Part shown: positions 35,335 through 45,645 of the stretch, one piece after another
Position numbering within the stretch: the stretch's first letter is position 1
How the letters are laid out: every line of letters begins with the position of its first letter
Origin: Oleiagrimonas soli
Lineage (GTDB): Bacteria; Pseudomonadota; Gammaproteobacteria; Xanthomonadales; Rhodanobacteraceae
Assembly (NCBI RefSeq): GCF_000761445.1
Contig: NZ_KN196470.1
Location: forward strand, 680,699 to 744,698
Direction of reading: 5' to 3'
Length of the DNA stretch: 64,000 bases
Translations under genes and position numbers: made by a program
The notes under the pieces: generated by a model
Told to the model about the DNA's origin: nothing
Databases searched by the model: none
The model's input: only the letters and a program-made list of their open reading frames with translations

Positions 35335-36392
35335 GCCGCCGCTCCTTCGCCGAGGCGTTGCATGCGGTAGCTGCCGTCCAGCACGTGCTGCACCCAGGCC
35401 TGATGCGCGAGGTACCAATCGACGGTGCGCTGCATGCCCGAATCGAAGCTCTCGCTGGGCGTCCAGCCGAGTTCGCGCTCCAGCTTCGAGGCATCGATGG
35501 CGTAGCGGCGATCGTGTCCGGGGCGATCCTTGACGAAAGTGATCAGTTCTTCGCGCTTGCGGCCGTCGGTCAACGGCTGGCGCTCGTCGAGCAGCGCGCA
35601 CAGCGTCTTCACCACGACGATGTTCTCGCGCTCGGCGTTGCCGCCGACGTTGTAGGTCTCGCCGACGCGGCCGGCTTCCAGTACGCGCCGGATCGCGGCG
35701 CAGTGGTCGCCGACAAAGAGCCAGTCGCGCACGTTGCGGCCGTCGCCGTAGACGGGCAGGGCTTCGCCGGCCAGCGCCTTGTGCAGGATCAGCGGAATCA
35801 GCTTCTCCGGAAATTGGTACGGGCCGTAGTTGTTGGAGCAGTTGGTGGTCAGCACCGGCAGCCCGTAGGTATGGTGGAAGGCGCGCACCAGATGATCCGA
35901 CGAAGCCTTCGACGCCGAGTACGGCGAGTTCGGCGCGTACGGCGTGGTCTCGGTGAACTTGCCGGTGTCGCCCAGCGAGCCGTAGACCTCGTCGGTGGAG
36001 ACGTGCAGGAAACGGAATCCGTTGCGTGCATCGCCTTCCAGTTCGCGCCAGTAATCGCGCGAGGCTTCCAGCAGTGCCAGGGTGCCGACCACGTTGGTCT
36101 GCACGAATTCGGCCGGTCCGTCGATGGAACGGTCCACGTGCGATTCGGCGGCGAAGTTGACGATGGCGTCCGGGCGGTGCTCGCGCAGCAGGCGCTGCAG
36201 CAGGTCACGATCGCCGATGTCGCCCTGCACGAAGACGTGCGCGTCGTTGTCCTGCAGCGAAGCCAGGGTTTCCGGATTGCCGGCGTAGGTGAGCTTGTCC
36301 AGATTCACCACGCGCAGGCCGTCGGCGATGGCCTGCAGCACGAAATTGCCGCCAATGAAGCCGGCACCGCCGGTCACGAGTAGGGTTTTCAT
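35331..36392 (-). CDS. rfbB: dTDP-glucose 4,6-dehydratase
   Basis: 353 residues from ATG 36392 (a TTG just before it, 36395, could add one residue). NAD-dependent [30 protein letters not shown] with the catalytic Asp-Glu, and [12 protein letters not shown] (Y-x3-K). First gene of the rhamnose operon. The 112-bp gap to pgk upstream shows only a weak ribosome-binding site, so the operon may be partly transcribed from pgk. Confidence 0.96.
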   Translation of the reverse strand: MKTLLVTGGAGFIGGNFVLQAIADGLRVVNLDKLTYAGNPETLASLQDNDAHVFVQGDIGDRDLLQRLLREHRPDAIVNFAAESHVDRSIDGPAEFVQTNVVGTLALLEASRDYWRELEGDARNGFRFLHVSTDEVYGSLGDTGKFTETTPYAPNSPYSASKASSDHLVRAFHHTYGLPVLTTNCSNNYGPYQFPEKLIPLILHKALAGEALPVYGDGRNVRDWLFVGDHCAAIRRVLEAGRVGETYNVGGNAERENIVVVKTLCALLDERQPLTDGRKREELITFVKDRPGHDRRYAIDASKLERELGWTPSESFDSGMQRTVDWYLAHQAWVQHVLDGSYRMQRLGEGAAA

Positions 36393-36507
36393 CAAGCTCG
36401 GTCCTCAAGCCTTGTCATGGTTGATGCGTCGTGCGCACCCATCGATCCGTGCAGTGAAACACGCTTTCGCTGAAGCATACGTGTCCCTGTGTTCGCAGAA
36501 GGTGCGG

Positions 36508-37689
36508 TCACGCCGCCGCGCCGCGGGCGCGCAGCGCGGCCACCGCGGGCAGCTCCTTGCCTTCCAGAAACTCCAGGAAGGCGCCGCCACCGGTGGAGAT
36601 GTAGGACACGCCATCGGCGATGTCGTACTTGTCGACGGCGGCCAGAGTGTCGCCGCCGCCGGCGATCGAGAAGGCCTCGGAAGCGGCGATGGCGCGCGCC
36701 AGCGTCTCGGTGCCCTTGCCGAAGGCGTCGAACTCGAACACGCCGACCGGGCCATTCCAGACCACCGTGCCGGCTGCGGCGATGCGTTCGGCGTACTGGC
36801 GCGCGGTCTCGGGACCGATGTCGAGGATCATCTCGTTTTCGCCGACCTTGTCGACCGGCTTCACCGTGGCCTTGGCCGTGGCCGAGAAGGTGTCGGCGAC
36901 CACCACGTCGACCGGGATCGGCACTTCCGCGCCACGTGCACGCGCTTGCTCGATAACCTTACGCGCGGCGTCGATCAGGTCCTTCTCCATCAGCGAGGTG
37001 CCGACGGCATGGCCGGCCGCGGCGATGAAGGTATTGGCGATACCGCCGCCGACGATCAACTGGTCGACGCGTCCGACCAGGTTCTCCAGCAGCGTGAGTT
37101 TGGTCGAAACCTTGGAGCCGGCGACGATCGCCAGCAGCGGACGGCGCGGATCGTCCAGCGCCTTGCCCAGCGCGTCCAGTTCGGCCGACAGCAGCGGCCC
37201 GGCGGCGGCCACCGGCGCGAAGCGGATCACGCCATGGGTCGAGGCCTGCGCGCGATGCGCGGTGCCGAAGGCGTCCATCACGAACACGTCGCACAGCGCG
37301 GCGTACTTCTTCGCCAGCGCTTCGTCGTCGGCTTTCTCGCCGACGTTCATCCGGCAGTTCTCCAGCAGCACCACTTCGCCTTCGGCCACGTCGACGCCGT
37401 CGAGGTAATCGCGCTGCAGACGCACCGGCGCGCCGAGCGCTTCGCCCAGCCAGGCGGCCACCGGCGCCAGCGAAGCGGCTTCGTCGAACGTGCCTTCCTT
37501 CGGCCGGCCCAGGTGCGAGAGCACCATGACCTTCGCGCCGGCGTCGCGCGCAGCGCGAAGGGTCGGCAGCGCGGCCTGAAGGCGCTGGGTCGAGGTGATC
37601 CGGCCGTCCTGCAGCGGTACGTTCAGATCTTCGCGGATCAGCACGCGCTTGCCGCGCAGATCGAGGTCGCTCATGCGGATGATGGACAC
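36508..37689 (-). CDS. pgk: Phosphoglycerate kinase, GTG start
   Basis: 393 residues if started at GTG 37689, which has GAGGAA six bases upstream; an ATG five codons in ([11 protein letters not shown]) is an alternative but badly spaced. [30 protein letters not shown] and the C-terminal [20 protein letters not shown] with [18 protein letters not shown] are diagnostic. Glycolysis/gluconeogenesis. Divergent from maiA. Confidence 0.96.
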   Translation of the reverse strand: MSIIRMSDLDLRGKRVLIREDLNVPLQDGRITSTQRLQAALPTLRAARDAGAKVMVLSHLGRPKEGTFDEAASLAPVAAWLGEALGAPVRLQRDYLDGVDVAEGEVVLLENCRMNVGEKADDEALAKKYAALCDVFVMDAFGTAHRAQASTHGVIRFAPVAAAGPLLSAELDALGKALDDPRRPLLAIVAGSKVSTKLTLLENLVGRVDQLIVGGGIANTFIAAAGHAVGTSLMEKDLIDAARKVIEQARARGAEVPIPVDVVVADTFSATAKATVKPVDKVGENEMILDIGPETARQYAERIAAAGTVVWNGPVGVFEFDAFGKGTETLARAIAASEAFSIAGGGDTLAAVDKYDIADGVSYISTGGGAFLEFLEGKELPAVAALRARGAAA

Positions 37690-37862
37690 GGAAATTTCCT
37701 CGCAAAACAAGGCCGGAGGCCATGGAAGCGGTCTATTGTCGGCGGCCTCGGTGCGCGGATGCAAATGCAGGTGACGGGTCGGCGACGAGACAGCGTTGCA
37801 AGGACATGCGTAGAATGCCGCGATCCGCATATTCACCGCATGGCAGGGATCGAGAGAGGCCC

Positions 37863-38525
37863 ATGAACAACGATCTGACGCTGTACGGATACTGGCGTTC
37901 CAGTGCCGCCTATCGCGTGCGCATCGCGCTGGAACTCAAGGGACTGTCGTACGAGAACCGCCCGGTGCATCTGGTGCGCGACGGCGGCGAACAGCATGCC
38001 GACGAATACCGGCGCATCAATCCGCAGGAGCTGGTGCCGACGCTGCTGCACGGTCAGCGCGTGATCACCCAGTCGCTGGCGATCATAGAATACCTGGACG
38101 AGATCTGGCCGGACGGCCCGTCGCTGCTGCCGGCGGTGCCGCGCGACCGCGCTCACGCACGCGCGATGGCGTTCCAGCTGGCCTGCGACGTGCATCCGCT
38201 GGGCAATCTGCGGGTCCTGCAGTATCTGGAACGCGACTGCGCGATGCCTCAGGTCGAGCGCGAGCAGTGGATGCGGCACTGGATCACGGTCGGTTTCGAC
38301 GCGCTCGAAGCCATGCTTGTGCAGAGTCCCAATACCGGCACCTACTGCATGGGCGACACGCCGGGTCTGGTAGACATCTGCCTGGTTCCGCAGGTCTACA
38401 ACGCGCATCGCTGGAAAGCGCCGATGGACGCGTATCCGACCATCCGCCGCATTCACGAAGCCTGCGACGCCTTGCCCGCGTTCCGCGCCGCCGCGCCGGA
38501 ATCGCAGCCGGATGCGCCGCGCTAG
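37863..38525 (+). CDS. maiA: Maleylacetoacetate isomerase (zeta-class glutathione transferase)
   Basis: 220 residues from ATG 37863. GST-zeta motif [18 protein letters not shown] near the N-terminus, with the catalytic Ser pair, then [11 protein letters not shown] and [11 protein letters not shown] of the thioredoxin domain, and the all-helical C-terminal domain. Isomerises maleylacetoacetate to fumarylacetoacetate, the step between hmgA and fah, which lie 27 kb away; regulation by the same MarR protein is therefore not assured. Confidence 0.93.
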   Translation: MNNDLTLYGYWRSSAAYRVRIALELKGLSYENRPVHLVRDGGEQHADEYRRINPQELVPTLLHGQRVITQSLAIIEYLDEIWPDGPSLLPAVPRDRAHARAMAFQLACDVHPLGNLRVLQYLERDCAMPQVEREQWMRHWITVGFDALEAMLVQSPNTGTYCMGDTPGLVDICLVPQVYNAHRWKAPMDAYPTIRRIHEACDALPAFRAAAPESQPDAPR

Positions 38526-38588
38526 GGCACCCAGGCATCCGCGCGGCGATGTCCTGCGCGCGCGGGATGAAGCTGCTGTCCAGGGAGT

Positions 38589-39698
38589 TCAGAACGCCCC
38601 GTAAGGATCGGCCTCGTTCAGTTCGGTGCTGTCGCCGGCGCCCTCGGCCAGGCGCACCTTCAGTGCCAGGCCGTCGCGCGAGTCGGCTTTCGACAGCGCC
38701 TCTTCCAGCTCGATGCGGCCTTCCTTGTACAGCGTGTACAGGGACTGGTCGAAGGTGCGCATGCCGTCCTGCAGGCTGCGGTCCATGGCTTCCTTGACCT
38801 CGTGAATCTGGCCGCGGCGGATCATGTCGCGGATCAAAGGCGTGTTCAGCAGCACCTCGACCGCCGGAATGCGGCGCCCGTCCTTGCCCACGACCAGACG
38901 CTGGCTGATGACGGCCTTCAGGTTCAGGGCCAGGTTCATCAAGATGTTCTTGTGCGCCGATTCGGGGAAGAAGTTGAGGATGCGCTCCAGCGTCTGGTCG
39001 GCGTTGTTGGAATGCAGCGTCGCCAGGCACAGATGGCCGGTCTCGGAGAACGAGATGGCCGCCTCCATGGTGTCGGTGTCGCGAATCTCGCCGATCATGA
39101 TCACGTCCGGCGCTTCGCGCATCGCGTTGCGCAGGGCTTCGTGATAGCTGTGCGTGTCGAGACCGACCTCGCGCTGGTTCACGATCGACTTCTTGTGCCG
39201 GTGCAGATACTCGATCGGATCCTCGATGGTGAGGATGTGACCCGGCTTGTGGGTGTTGCGATGGTCGATCATCGCCGCCAGCGTGGTCGACTTGCCCGAG
39301 CCGGTCGCGCCGACCACCAGGATCAGGCCGCGCGGCTCCATGATGATTTCCTTGAACAGCGGCGGCAGGCGCAGCTGCTCGATGTCCGGGATGTCGCTCT
39401 TGATGGCGCGGATCACCATGCCGACTTCGCCGCGCTGCTTGAACACGTTGATGCGGAAACGGCCGGCGTCCTTCACGGCCAGTGCCATGTTCAGCTCCAG
39501 GTCACGCTCGAACTGCGGAACTTGGCCCTCGTCCATCAACGAGTAGGCGATTTTTTTGACCATGCCATTGGGCAGGCCGGTATTGCCGAGAGGATAGAGC
39601 TTGCCCTCGACCTTGATGTTGACCGGGGCGCCTGTCGTCAGAAACATGTCCGACGCGCCCTTGTCGACCATCAGCTTGAGAAAGTAACCGATGTCCAT
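38589..39698 (-). CDS. pilU: Type IV pilus twitching ATPase, PilU-like
   Basis: 369-residue AAA-type secretion ATPase of the PilT/PilU group, driving pilus retraction at the inner membrane. Walker A GATGSGKST at 130-138, the acidic box ILTIEDPIEYLHRHKKS, Walker B-like PDVIMIGEIRDTDTME and the His box GHLCLATLHSNNADQTLERI. The N-terminus MDIGYFLKLMVDKGASDMFL and the length favour PilU over PilT. No pilT is adjacent, which is less usual. Confidence 0.92.
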   Translation of the reverse strand: MDIGYFLKLMVDKGASDMFLTTGAPVNIKVEGKLYPLGNTGLPNGMVKKIAYSLMDEGQVPQFERDLELNMALAVKDAGRFRINVFKQRGEVGMVIRAIKSDIPDIEQLRLPPLFKEIIMEPRGLILVVGATGSGKSTTLAAMIDHRNTHKPGHILTIEDPIEYLHRHKKSIVNQREVGLDTHSYHEALRNAMREAPDVIMIGEIRDTDTMEAAISFSETGHLCLATLHSNNADQTLERILNFFPESAHKNILMNLALNLKAVISQRLVVGKDGRRIPAVEVLLNTPLIRDMIRRGQIHEVKEAMDRSLQDGMRTFDQSLYTLYKEGRIELEEALSKADSRDGLALKVRLAEGAGDSTELNEADPYGAF

Positions 39699-39783
39699 TG
39701 GCGACCGTGTGGATTACCCGATTGATGATGATAGATTGTGCGGGTTCACCCTACGCGCAAAACGCCGCAAAGGTCACGTTTTC

Positions 39784-40311
39784 ATGCTCCGAAAGCACGC
39801 CAACGCTTATATCCCTGTCCGCGCCCTGTCGTGGGTTTCCGCTACGGCCATCCTAACGCTATTGGCCGCTTGCGCCACTATACCTCCGCCGACCGCGACC
39901 ATGAGCCGCGCGCAGTCCAGTCTGCAGGCCGCGCAGAAGGCCGGGGCCGGCGACGCCGATCCGGTCGATCTGGAATTTGCGCGTGGCAAGTACCAGCAGG
40001 CGCAGACCGCGCTGAACGACGGCAAGAACCAGCAGGCCGCCGATCTGGCGCAGGAATCCATCGCCGACAGTCAGCTCGCGTTGACCAAGGCACGGCTGGC
40101 GACGCTGCGCGGCCAGATCCGCACGCAGACCGCCGAGAACGCGCGACTGCGCAAGCAATTGCTGGATGATGCCGCCAAGGCGCAGGCGTCGTCGGCGCCC
40201 GCGCCGGCCTCGTCCGCGTCCGGCGTGGAGGAGTTGCCGCAGACCGTGTTGCCGTCGCCGGCCAGTCCGGCCCCGGCCAGTTCGACCGACGCCATGCCGG
40301 AGGGGCAGTAA
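39784..40311 (+). CDS. DUF4398 lipoprotein
   Basis: 175 residues from ATG 39784. Signal with lipobox TLLAAC, lipid-modified Cys at about 29. The helical DUF4398 part (MSRAQSSLQAAQKAGAGDAD ... ARGKYQQAQTALNDGKNQQA) is followed by a Pro/Ala/Ser-rich tail. The frame is open to 39691, but only 39784 yields a signal peptide. It ends directly at the start codon of the OmpA-like gene, and the pair probably forms an envelope assembly. Confidence 0.82.
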   Translation: MLRKHANAYIPVRALSWVSATAILTLLAACATIPPPTATMSRAQSSLQAAQKAGAGDADPVDLEFARGKYQQAQTALNDGKNQQAADLAQESIADSQLALTKARLATLRGQIRTQTAENARLRKQLLDDAAKAQASSAPAPASSASGVEELPQTVLPSPASPAPASSTDAMPEGQ

Positions 40312-41274
40312 ATGAATGTGCGCATGATCCGCCTGCTGGTTGTGGCCAGCCTCGCCCTGCTCAGCGCGAACGCCCTGGCCGGCAGCAAGGACGATCTCGA
40401 TGTCCAGCGCCTCACCACCAGTCTCAATCAGCTCGACAACGATCCGACCCTCGGACAGTACGCGCAGGCCGAGCGTTCGCTGGCGCGCGTCGCCGTGCAG
40501 CGTCTGGAGGACGCCGGTTCGAGCGAGCGCCCGCACGCCCTGTATCTGGCCGAACGCAGCGTCGATCAGGCCAAGGCTTCGGCCCAGCTCGAAGACGCGC
40601 AGCATCAGCTGAACCAGTTGAGTCGCGAGCACGACAAGATTCTGCTGCAAGCCAGCCGTCAGGACGCGGAGGCCACGCGTCGCGAGCTGGAACGTCAGCG
40701 GCTGGAAAACCAGCTCGCCGCCGAGGAGACGCAGCGCCTGCAGGAGCAGGGTCAGGCTTATTCCGAGGCCGCCGAACAGGCGCGCGCGGAGGCCGAGCAG
40801 GCCAAGAAGCTGGCCGAGGCGCAGTCGCGTTCCGCGGCGCTGGCGCGCAAGCAGGCTGATCTGGCGGTGGCCGCCGCGCGGGCCTTGCGTGCTCGCATGG
40901 AGGGCATGACGGCGCACCAGGGCAGCAAGGGTCGGCAGATGACCGTGACCGGCGACGCCTTCGCACCCGGTCAGTCCACGCTGCGGCCGGAAGCCCGGCA
41001 GCATCTGGGCAAGCTGATCCAGTTCGTGCAGAGCCAGCCGTCCAAGCCGATTCGCATCGAGGGCTATACCGACGCCACCGGTTCGGCCTCGGCCAACAAG
41101 GCCCTGTCGCAGCAGCGCGCCCAGGCCGTGCGCAATGCCCTGATCGCGGCGGGCGTGAGCGCTTCGCGCATGAGCACCGTGGGCATGGGCGAAGCCGATC
41201 CGGTGGCCTCCAACGCTACCGCTTCCGGGCGGGCGATGAACCGCCGCGTGGTGGTCATTCTGCGCGATCAGTAA
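40312..41274 (+). CDS. OmpA-family peptidoglycan-associated protein
   Basis: 320 residues. Signal peptide (ends ANALAG), DUF4398-like helical region (about 25-100), a long charged coiled coil (about 100-195, many E/A/R/Q heptads), then an OmpA-C domain (about 205-318) with IRIEGYTDATGSASANKALSQ and RMSTVGMGEADPVASNATASGRAMNRRV. It should bind peptidoglycan from the periplasm. Its ATG follows the upstream stop with no gap, so the two genes are co-translated. Confidence 0.9.
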   Translation: MNVRMIRLLVVASLALLSANALAGSKDDLDVQRLTTSLNQLDNDPTLGQYAQAERSLARVAVQRLEDAGSSERPHALYLAERSVDQAKASAQLEDAQHQLNQLSREHDKILLQASRQDAEATRRELERQRLENQLAAEETQRLQEQGQAYSEAAEQARAEAEQAKKLAEAQSRSAALARKQADLAVAAARALRARMEGMTAHQGSKGRQMTVTGDAFAPGQSTLRPEARQHLGKLIQFVQSQPSKPIRIEGYTDATGSASANKALSQQRAQAVRNALIAAGVSASRMSTVGMGEADPVASNATASGRAMNRRVVVILRDQ

Positions 41275-41586
41275 GCCTTTTCGCCGCCGCAGCTTTGCGC
41301 GGCGGCGGCTTCGCAAGTGCATGATTTAACGCGATTCTTACGTGGTTCATCGATGTTGCGGTGCACGCTTGCGCGCCGCCGTCGAGCGGAGTAGGGTCGA
41401 AGTCGCCACGGGCCATTTCCGCGCCCGTGGGTTTCAGGCGACACCCATCATGCATGCACCCGTCCAGCCTCGCGTTCTCGACCCCTTCCCGGTACGAGAC
41501 GCGGCTGCGTGCGTGCCTTTCTCCCCCAGCGCCGCCGTGCGGCAGTCCGGCGCGTGCGGTGCACTTGCACGACAGGAGAGCGATCC
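41275..41586. other. Intergenic region before the DUF465 gene
   Basis: 312 bases. A GC hairpin CGCCGCCGC / GCGGCGGCG (41282-41307) directly follows the OmpA-like stop and probably ends that transcript, though without a T-tract. The rest shows no convincing gene; the frame of the DUF465 gene is open upstream but unlike protein. Confidence 0.4.
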
Positions 41587-41814
41587 ATGTTCGAAAACCA
41601 GTCTCATGAGGATCTGGAAGCCTTGATGAAGGCCGATACGGAATTCCGCCGTCTGTATCGGCATCACCAGGAACTGGACAGCAAGGTCCAGGACGCGGAA
41701 CTCGGCGTACTGCCCATGGACGACGTTACGCTGGCCTGCATGAAGAAGGAAAAACTGCAGGCCAAGGATCGACTACTGCGAATGTGGGGCGAACGCCGCA
41801 CCTCGCTGCACTGA
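41587..41814 (+). CDS. DUF465 (YdcH-like) small helical protein
   Basis: 75 residues from ATG 41587, preceded by CAGGAG. Almost entirely alpha-helical, with the DUF465 pattern EFRRLYRHHQELDSKVQDAE and MKKEKLQAKDRLLRM, a two-helix hairpin. Function unknown; homologues are widespread in proteobacteria. Single gene followed by a hairpin. Confidence 0.85.
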   Translation: MFENQSHEDLEALMKADTEFRRLYRHHQELDSKVQDAELGVLPMDDVTLACMKKEKLQAKDRLLRMWGERRTSLH

Positions 41815-41879
41815 ACTGAACCGAAAACACTCCGGCATGCCGGTGTCGTGGCGCTGAGCGCCGCACCGGATGCCCCACC

Positions 41880-41906
41880 GCGCCGGACGCCAGATGCGTC
41901 CGGCGC
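41880..41906. terminator. Hairpin after the DUF465 gene
   Basis: Perfect 11-bp arms GCGCCGGACGC / GCGTCCGGCGC with loop CAGAT, followed by a T-containing stretch (TTGCGTTTGCGG). 66 bp after the stop. Confidence 0.6.
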
Positions 41907-42068
41907 TTGCGTTTGCGGCCGCGCCAGGCCGCGAGTCGCCATGCCATCGCCAGCATGTGCAGCGGGCGGTCGGTTATCATGCCGATCCTGCCCTTAACCG
42001 TGATCGATGCGCATCGCCCGGCTCTTGCCGTCGCGCCCGATCCCGAAACCACTATCGACGGAGCCTGC

Positions 42069-43439
42069 ATGAGCGTTCAATCCAGTGTTCTCGAACTGAT
42101 CGGCCAGACCCCCATGGTGCGCGTGAAGCACCTCGACACCGGGCCGTGCGAGCTGTTCCTGAAGCTGGAGAGCATGAATCCGGGCGGCTCGGTGAAGGAC
42201 CGCATCGGTCTGTCGATGATCGAGGGCGCCGAGCGCGCCGGCAAGATCAAGCCCGGCGACACCCTGGTCGAGGGCACCGCGGGCAACACCGGCATCGGTC
42301 TGGCGCTGGTGGCGCAGCAGAAGGGCTACAAGCTGATCCTCGTGGTGCCGGACAAGATGAGCCGCGAGAAGATCTTCAACCTCAAGGCGATGGGCGCCGA
42401 AGTGGTGCTGACGCGCTCGGACGTGGCCAAGGGGCATCCCGAGTACTACCAGGACATGGCCGCGCGCATCGCCGAGGAGACGCCGGGCGCGTACTTCATC
42501 AACCAGTTCGGCAATCCGGACAATCCGGCGGCGCACGAAGCCAGCACCGGACCGGAAATTCTCGAGCAGATGGATGGGCGCGTGGACGCCGTGGTGTTCG
42601 GCTGCGGTTCCTCGGGCACGATGACGGGCCTGTCGCGCTTCTTCGCCAAGGCCTCGCCGAATACCGCGCTGGTGCTGGCCGATCCGGTCGGTTCGATCCT
42701 CGCGCAGTACATCAACGAAGGCACGCTGTCGACCAAGTCCGGCAGTTGGCTGGTCGAGGGCATCGGCGAGGACTTCCTGCCCAGCATCAGCGACTTCTCG
42801 CGCGTGAAGAAGGCCTACGCGATTTCCGACAAGGAGAGTTTCCTGGCTGCGCGCGAACTGCTGGCGAAGGAAGGCGTCTTCGGCGGCTCGTCGTCCGGCA
42901 CGCTGCTGGCCGCGGCCCTGCGCTACTGCCGCGAGCAGACCGAGCCTAAGCGTGTGGTTAGCCTGGTGTGCGATACCGGCAACAAGTACCTGTCGAAGCT
43001 CTACAACGACTACTGGATGCTGGACAACGGGTTTCTCGAGCGCGAGCAGCACGGCGACCTGCGCGACCTGATCCTGCGGCCCTATGCGCTGCGCGATACC
43101 GTGGTGGTCGGGCCGAAGGAACAGTTGATGACGGCCTACACGCGCATGAAGCTGTATGACGTCTCGCAGTTGCCGGTCATGGACGGCGACCAGATCGTCG
43201 GCATCGTCGACGAATCGGATTTGCTGCTGCACGTGCATGCCGACGAAGCCCGTTTCAACGATCCGGTGTCGGCGGCGATGGTGTCGGACCTGGAAAAACT
43301 CGACGTGAAATCGTCGATCCAGGACCTGATGCCGGTGTTCGACCGCGGGCATGTCGCCATCGTCATGGACAGCGGCGCGTTCGTCGGTCTGATCACGCGT
43401 ATTGACCTGCTGAATTACCTGCGCCGAAAGGTGAATTGA
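42069..43439 (+). CDS. cbs: Cystathionine beta-synthase
   Basis: 456 residues from ATG 42069. PLP enzyme that condenses serine and homocysteine, with H2S as a possible side product. Catalytic domain 1-330: LIGQTPMVRVKHL, PLP lysine in MNPGGSVKDRIGLSM, GTAGNTGIGLALVAQQKGY, and the phosphate-cup GGSSSGTLLAAALRY. Two C-terminal CBS repeats (about 345-400 and 405-454) regulate the enzyme. A TATCAT at 41975-41980 may be the -10. Upstream extension to 41907 is not supported. Confidence 0.93.
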   Translation: MSVQSSVLELIGQTPMVRVKHLDTGPCELFLKLESMNPGGSVKDRIGLSMIEGAERAGKIKPGDTLVEGTAGNTGIGLALVAQQKGYKLILVVPDKMSREKIFNLKAMGAEVVLTRSDVAKGHPEYYQDMAARIAEETPGAYFINQFGNPDNPAAHEASTGPEILEQMDGRVDAVVFGCGSSGTMTGLSRFFAKASPNTALVLADPVGSILAQYINEGTLSTKSGSWLVEGIGEDFLPSISDFSRVKKAYAISDKESFLAARELLAKEGVFGGSSSGTLLAAALRYCREQTEPKRVVSLVCDTGNKYLSKLYNDYWMLDNGFLEREQHGDLRDLILRPYALRDTVVVGPKEQLMTAYTRMKLYDVSQLPVMDGDQIVGIVDESDLLLHVHADEARFNDPVSAAMVSDLEKLDVKSSIQDLMPVFDRGHVAIVMDSGAFVGLITRIDLLNYLRRKVN

Positions 43440-43539
43440 TCGCGCTGCGCCGATCGGCTACATGTTCGGTGCAGGGTTTCATGGCAACAACGGGCCGTCG
43501 TCCTGCGCGCCGGCCTGCACGACAATGGACGGATAGCTC

Positions 43540-45369
43540 ATGTGCGGAATCGTCGCCGCCGTCGCCCAGCGCGATGTCGCGCCCATCCTCATCGCCGGTC
43601 TGAAGGCCCTCGAATATCGGGGCTACGACTCGGCCGGCATCGCCGTGCTCGACGGCGCGCATCTGCGGCGCCTGCGCGCCAAGGGCAAGGTACGCGAGGT
43701 CGAGGCGCTGTACGAGGCCGACCCGTTCCCGGGAGGCACCGGCATCGCGCACACGCGCTGGGCCACCCACGGCGCGCCCAGCGAGCGCAACGCCCACCCG
43801 CATGCCTCCGGGCGTGCGGTGGTGGTGCACAACGGCATCATCGAAAATCACGCCGCGTTGCGTGAAGCCCTGCGCGAACGCGGGCGTGAATTCGCTTCGG
43901 ACACCGATACCGAAGTCATCGCGCATCTGGTCGACGAGGCGCTGGCGCAGGGCAAGTCGCTGCGCGAGGCCGTGCGCGAGGCCGTCGGCCAGTTGCACGG
44001 CGCCTACGCGATCGCCGTGCTCGATGTCGAGGCGCCCGGCGTGGTGGTCGGCGCGCGTCGCGGCAGCCCGCTGGTCGCGGGCATCGGCATCGGCGAGCAT
44101 TTCCTGGCGTCGGACGTGCAGGCGCTGATCCAGGTCACACGTCGCGTCATCTATCTGGAAGAGAACGATCTGGTCGAGATTCGCCGCGAGTCGGTCGAGG
44201 TCTTCGGCATGGACGGCACTCCCCGGCAGCGCGCGGAGCAGACCAGCGAACTGTCTTCCGACGCCGTCGAACGCGGCGAGTATCGCCACTACATGCAGAA
44301 GGAGATCTTCGAGCAGCCGCGCGCCGTGGCCGATACGCTGGAAGGTCGTCTCGGCGAGGACGGCGTGCTGCCCAACGTGTTCGGCGTCGACGGCGAGAGT
44401 CTGCTGACGCGCGTGCGCGGGCTGCACATCGTCGCTTGCGGCACCAGTTACCACGCCGGCATGGTCGCCAAATACTGGATCGAATCGCTGGCGCGGCTAC
44501 CGGTCTCGGTCGAGGTGGCCAGCGAGTACCGCTACCGCGACGTGGTCGTGCCCGAGGACACCCTGTTCGTCGCCATTTCGCAATCCGGCGAGACCGCGGA
44601 TACGCTTTCGGCCCTGCGCGAAACCGCGCGTCGTGGCTATCTCGGCACGCTGGGCATCTGTAACGTGCCCGAGTCCTCGCTGGTGCGCGAGGCGGATCTG
44701 AAGCTGATGACGCGCGCCGGTCCCGAGATCGGCGTGGCTTCGACCAAGGCCTTCACCACCCAGCTCACCGCGCTGGCGCTGCTGGCGCTGGAGCTGGGGC
44801 GTCTGCATGGTCTCGACGAGACGCGGCGTCGCCATCTGACGGCCGAGCTCAAGCACCTGCCGGCGGCCATCGAGGCGGCGCTGCAGTGCGAACCGGCGAT
44901 CGAGGCGCTGGCCGAGCAGTTCGTGCATCGCCAGCACGCGCTGTTCCTCGGCCGCGGCGCGCAGTATCCGGTGGCGCTGGAAGGCGCGTTGAAGCTGAAG
45001 GAAATTTCCTACATCCACGCCGAGGCCTATCCGGCCGGCGAGCTCAAGCATGGACCGTTGGCGCTGGTCGACGAGGACATGCCGGTCATCGCCGTGGCGC
45101 CCAACAACGCCATGCTCGACAAGCTCAAGTCCAACCTGCAGGAAGTGCGCGCGCGCGGCGGCGAGCTGTACGTGCTGGCGGGCAAGGACACCGGCATGGA
45201 GATCGACGCCGAGCGTGGCGAGGTGATCGAGGTGCCGCTGGGCGGTCATTTCGTGGCGCCGGTGGTATTCACCGTGCCGTTGCAACTGCTGGCCTATCAC
45301 GTGGCCGTGCTGCGCGGCACGGATGTCGATCAGCCACGCAATCTGGCGAAATCCGTCACGGTGGAGTGA
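43540..45369 (+). CDS. glmS: Glutamine-fructose-6-phosphate aminotransferase (isomerizing)
   Basis: 609 residues, exactly the family length. Makes glucosamine 6-phosphate for peptidoglycan and LPS. N-terminal glutaminase with Cys2 nucleophile (MCGIVAAVAQRD) and THGAPSERNAHPHAS; two SIS sugar-isomerase domains (ACGTSYHAGMVAKYWIES; FLGRGAQYPVALEGALKLKE) and the C-terminal PRNLAKSVTVE. The codons for that tail are the target region of Tn7-like elements in many bacteria, and here an accessory NRPS block starts directly downstream. Confidence 0.97.
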   Translation: MCGIVAAVAQRDVAPILIAGLKALEYRGYDSAGIAVLDGAHLRRLRAKGKVREVEALYEADPFPGGTGIAHTRWATHGAPSERNAHPHASGRAVVVHNGIIENHAALREALRERGREFASDTDTEVIAHLVDEALAQGKSLREAVREAVGQLHGAYAIAVLDVEAPGVVVGARRGSPLVAGIGIGEHFLASDVQALIQVTRRVIYLEENDLVEIRRESVEVFGMDGTPRQRAEQTSELSSDAVERGEYRHYMQKEIFEQPRAVADTLEGRLGEDGVLPNVFGVDGESLLTRVRGLHIVACGTSYHAGMVAKYWIESLARLPVSVEVASEYRYRDVVVPEDTLFVAISQSGETADTLSALRETARRGYLGTLGICNVPESSLVREADLKLMTRAGPEIGVASTKAFTTQLTALALLALELGRLHGLDETRRRHLTAELKHLPAAIEAALQCEPAIEALAEQFVHRQHALFLGRGAQYPVALEGALKLKEISYIHAEAYPAGELKHGPLALVDEDMPVIAVAPNNAMLDKLKSNLQEVRARGGELYVLAGKDTGMEIDAERGEVIEVPLGGHFVAPVVFTVPLQLLAYHVAVLRGTDVDQPRNLAKSVTVE

Positions 45370-45645
45370 TCGACCTGCACGGACGGTGTCCGCCTCAAGA
45401 GCGCATGCGGGCGTGGGGCTGAGCAATAGGCGGGCGGGATGTCTGGCGGGATGTCAGGGATTTCGGTCTCCCTAGGGTCTTTCGGCAGGTGGTTCAGGAC
45501 GGGAACGGAACTGCCGGGCACCGTTCCACGGATGCGCAGAGCCAATCCCAGACAGCCGAAGCCGTTCGGATCAAACCGAACGGCCCGTAAAGATGAGCGC
45601 GCTCCATCGCATGGTCCCATGGCGGAGCGATATCCTCGATGTTGC
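45370..45645. other. glmS / NRPS-operon convergent intergenic region
   Basis: 276 bases without a gene. It holds a tandem 12-base repeat CGGGATGTCTGG / CGGGATGTCAGG (45435-45458) and a hairpin GCCGTTCGG-ATCAAA-CCGAACGGC (45561-45584), 62 bp downstream of the last NRPS-operon stop, which probably terminates that operon. No transposon end or target duplication was recognised. Confidence 0.45.

Noticed and set aside
43440-43539. glmS leader as a possible glmS ribozyme/riboswitch
   Set aside because: Only 100 bp and no sign of the conserved ribozyme core; that element is known from Gram-positive bacteria.
45387-45394. TGTCCGCC 18 bp after the glmS stop, resembling the inner part of a Tn7 end
   Set aside because: A single octamer in GC-rich DNA is expected by chance; no partner end, target duplication or tns gene was found.
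45435-45458. Tandem 12-base repeat after glmS as a possible CRISPR or iteron array
   Set aside because: Only two adjacent copies with one mismatch and no spacers; too short for either.
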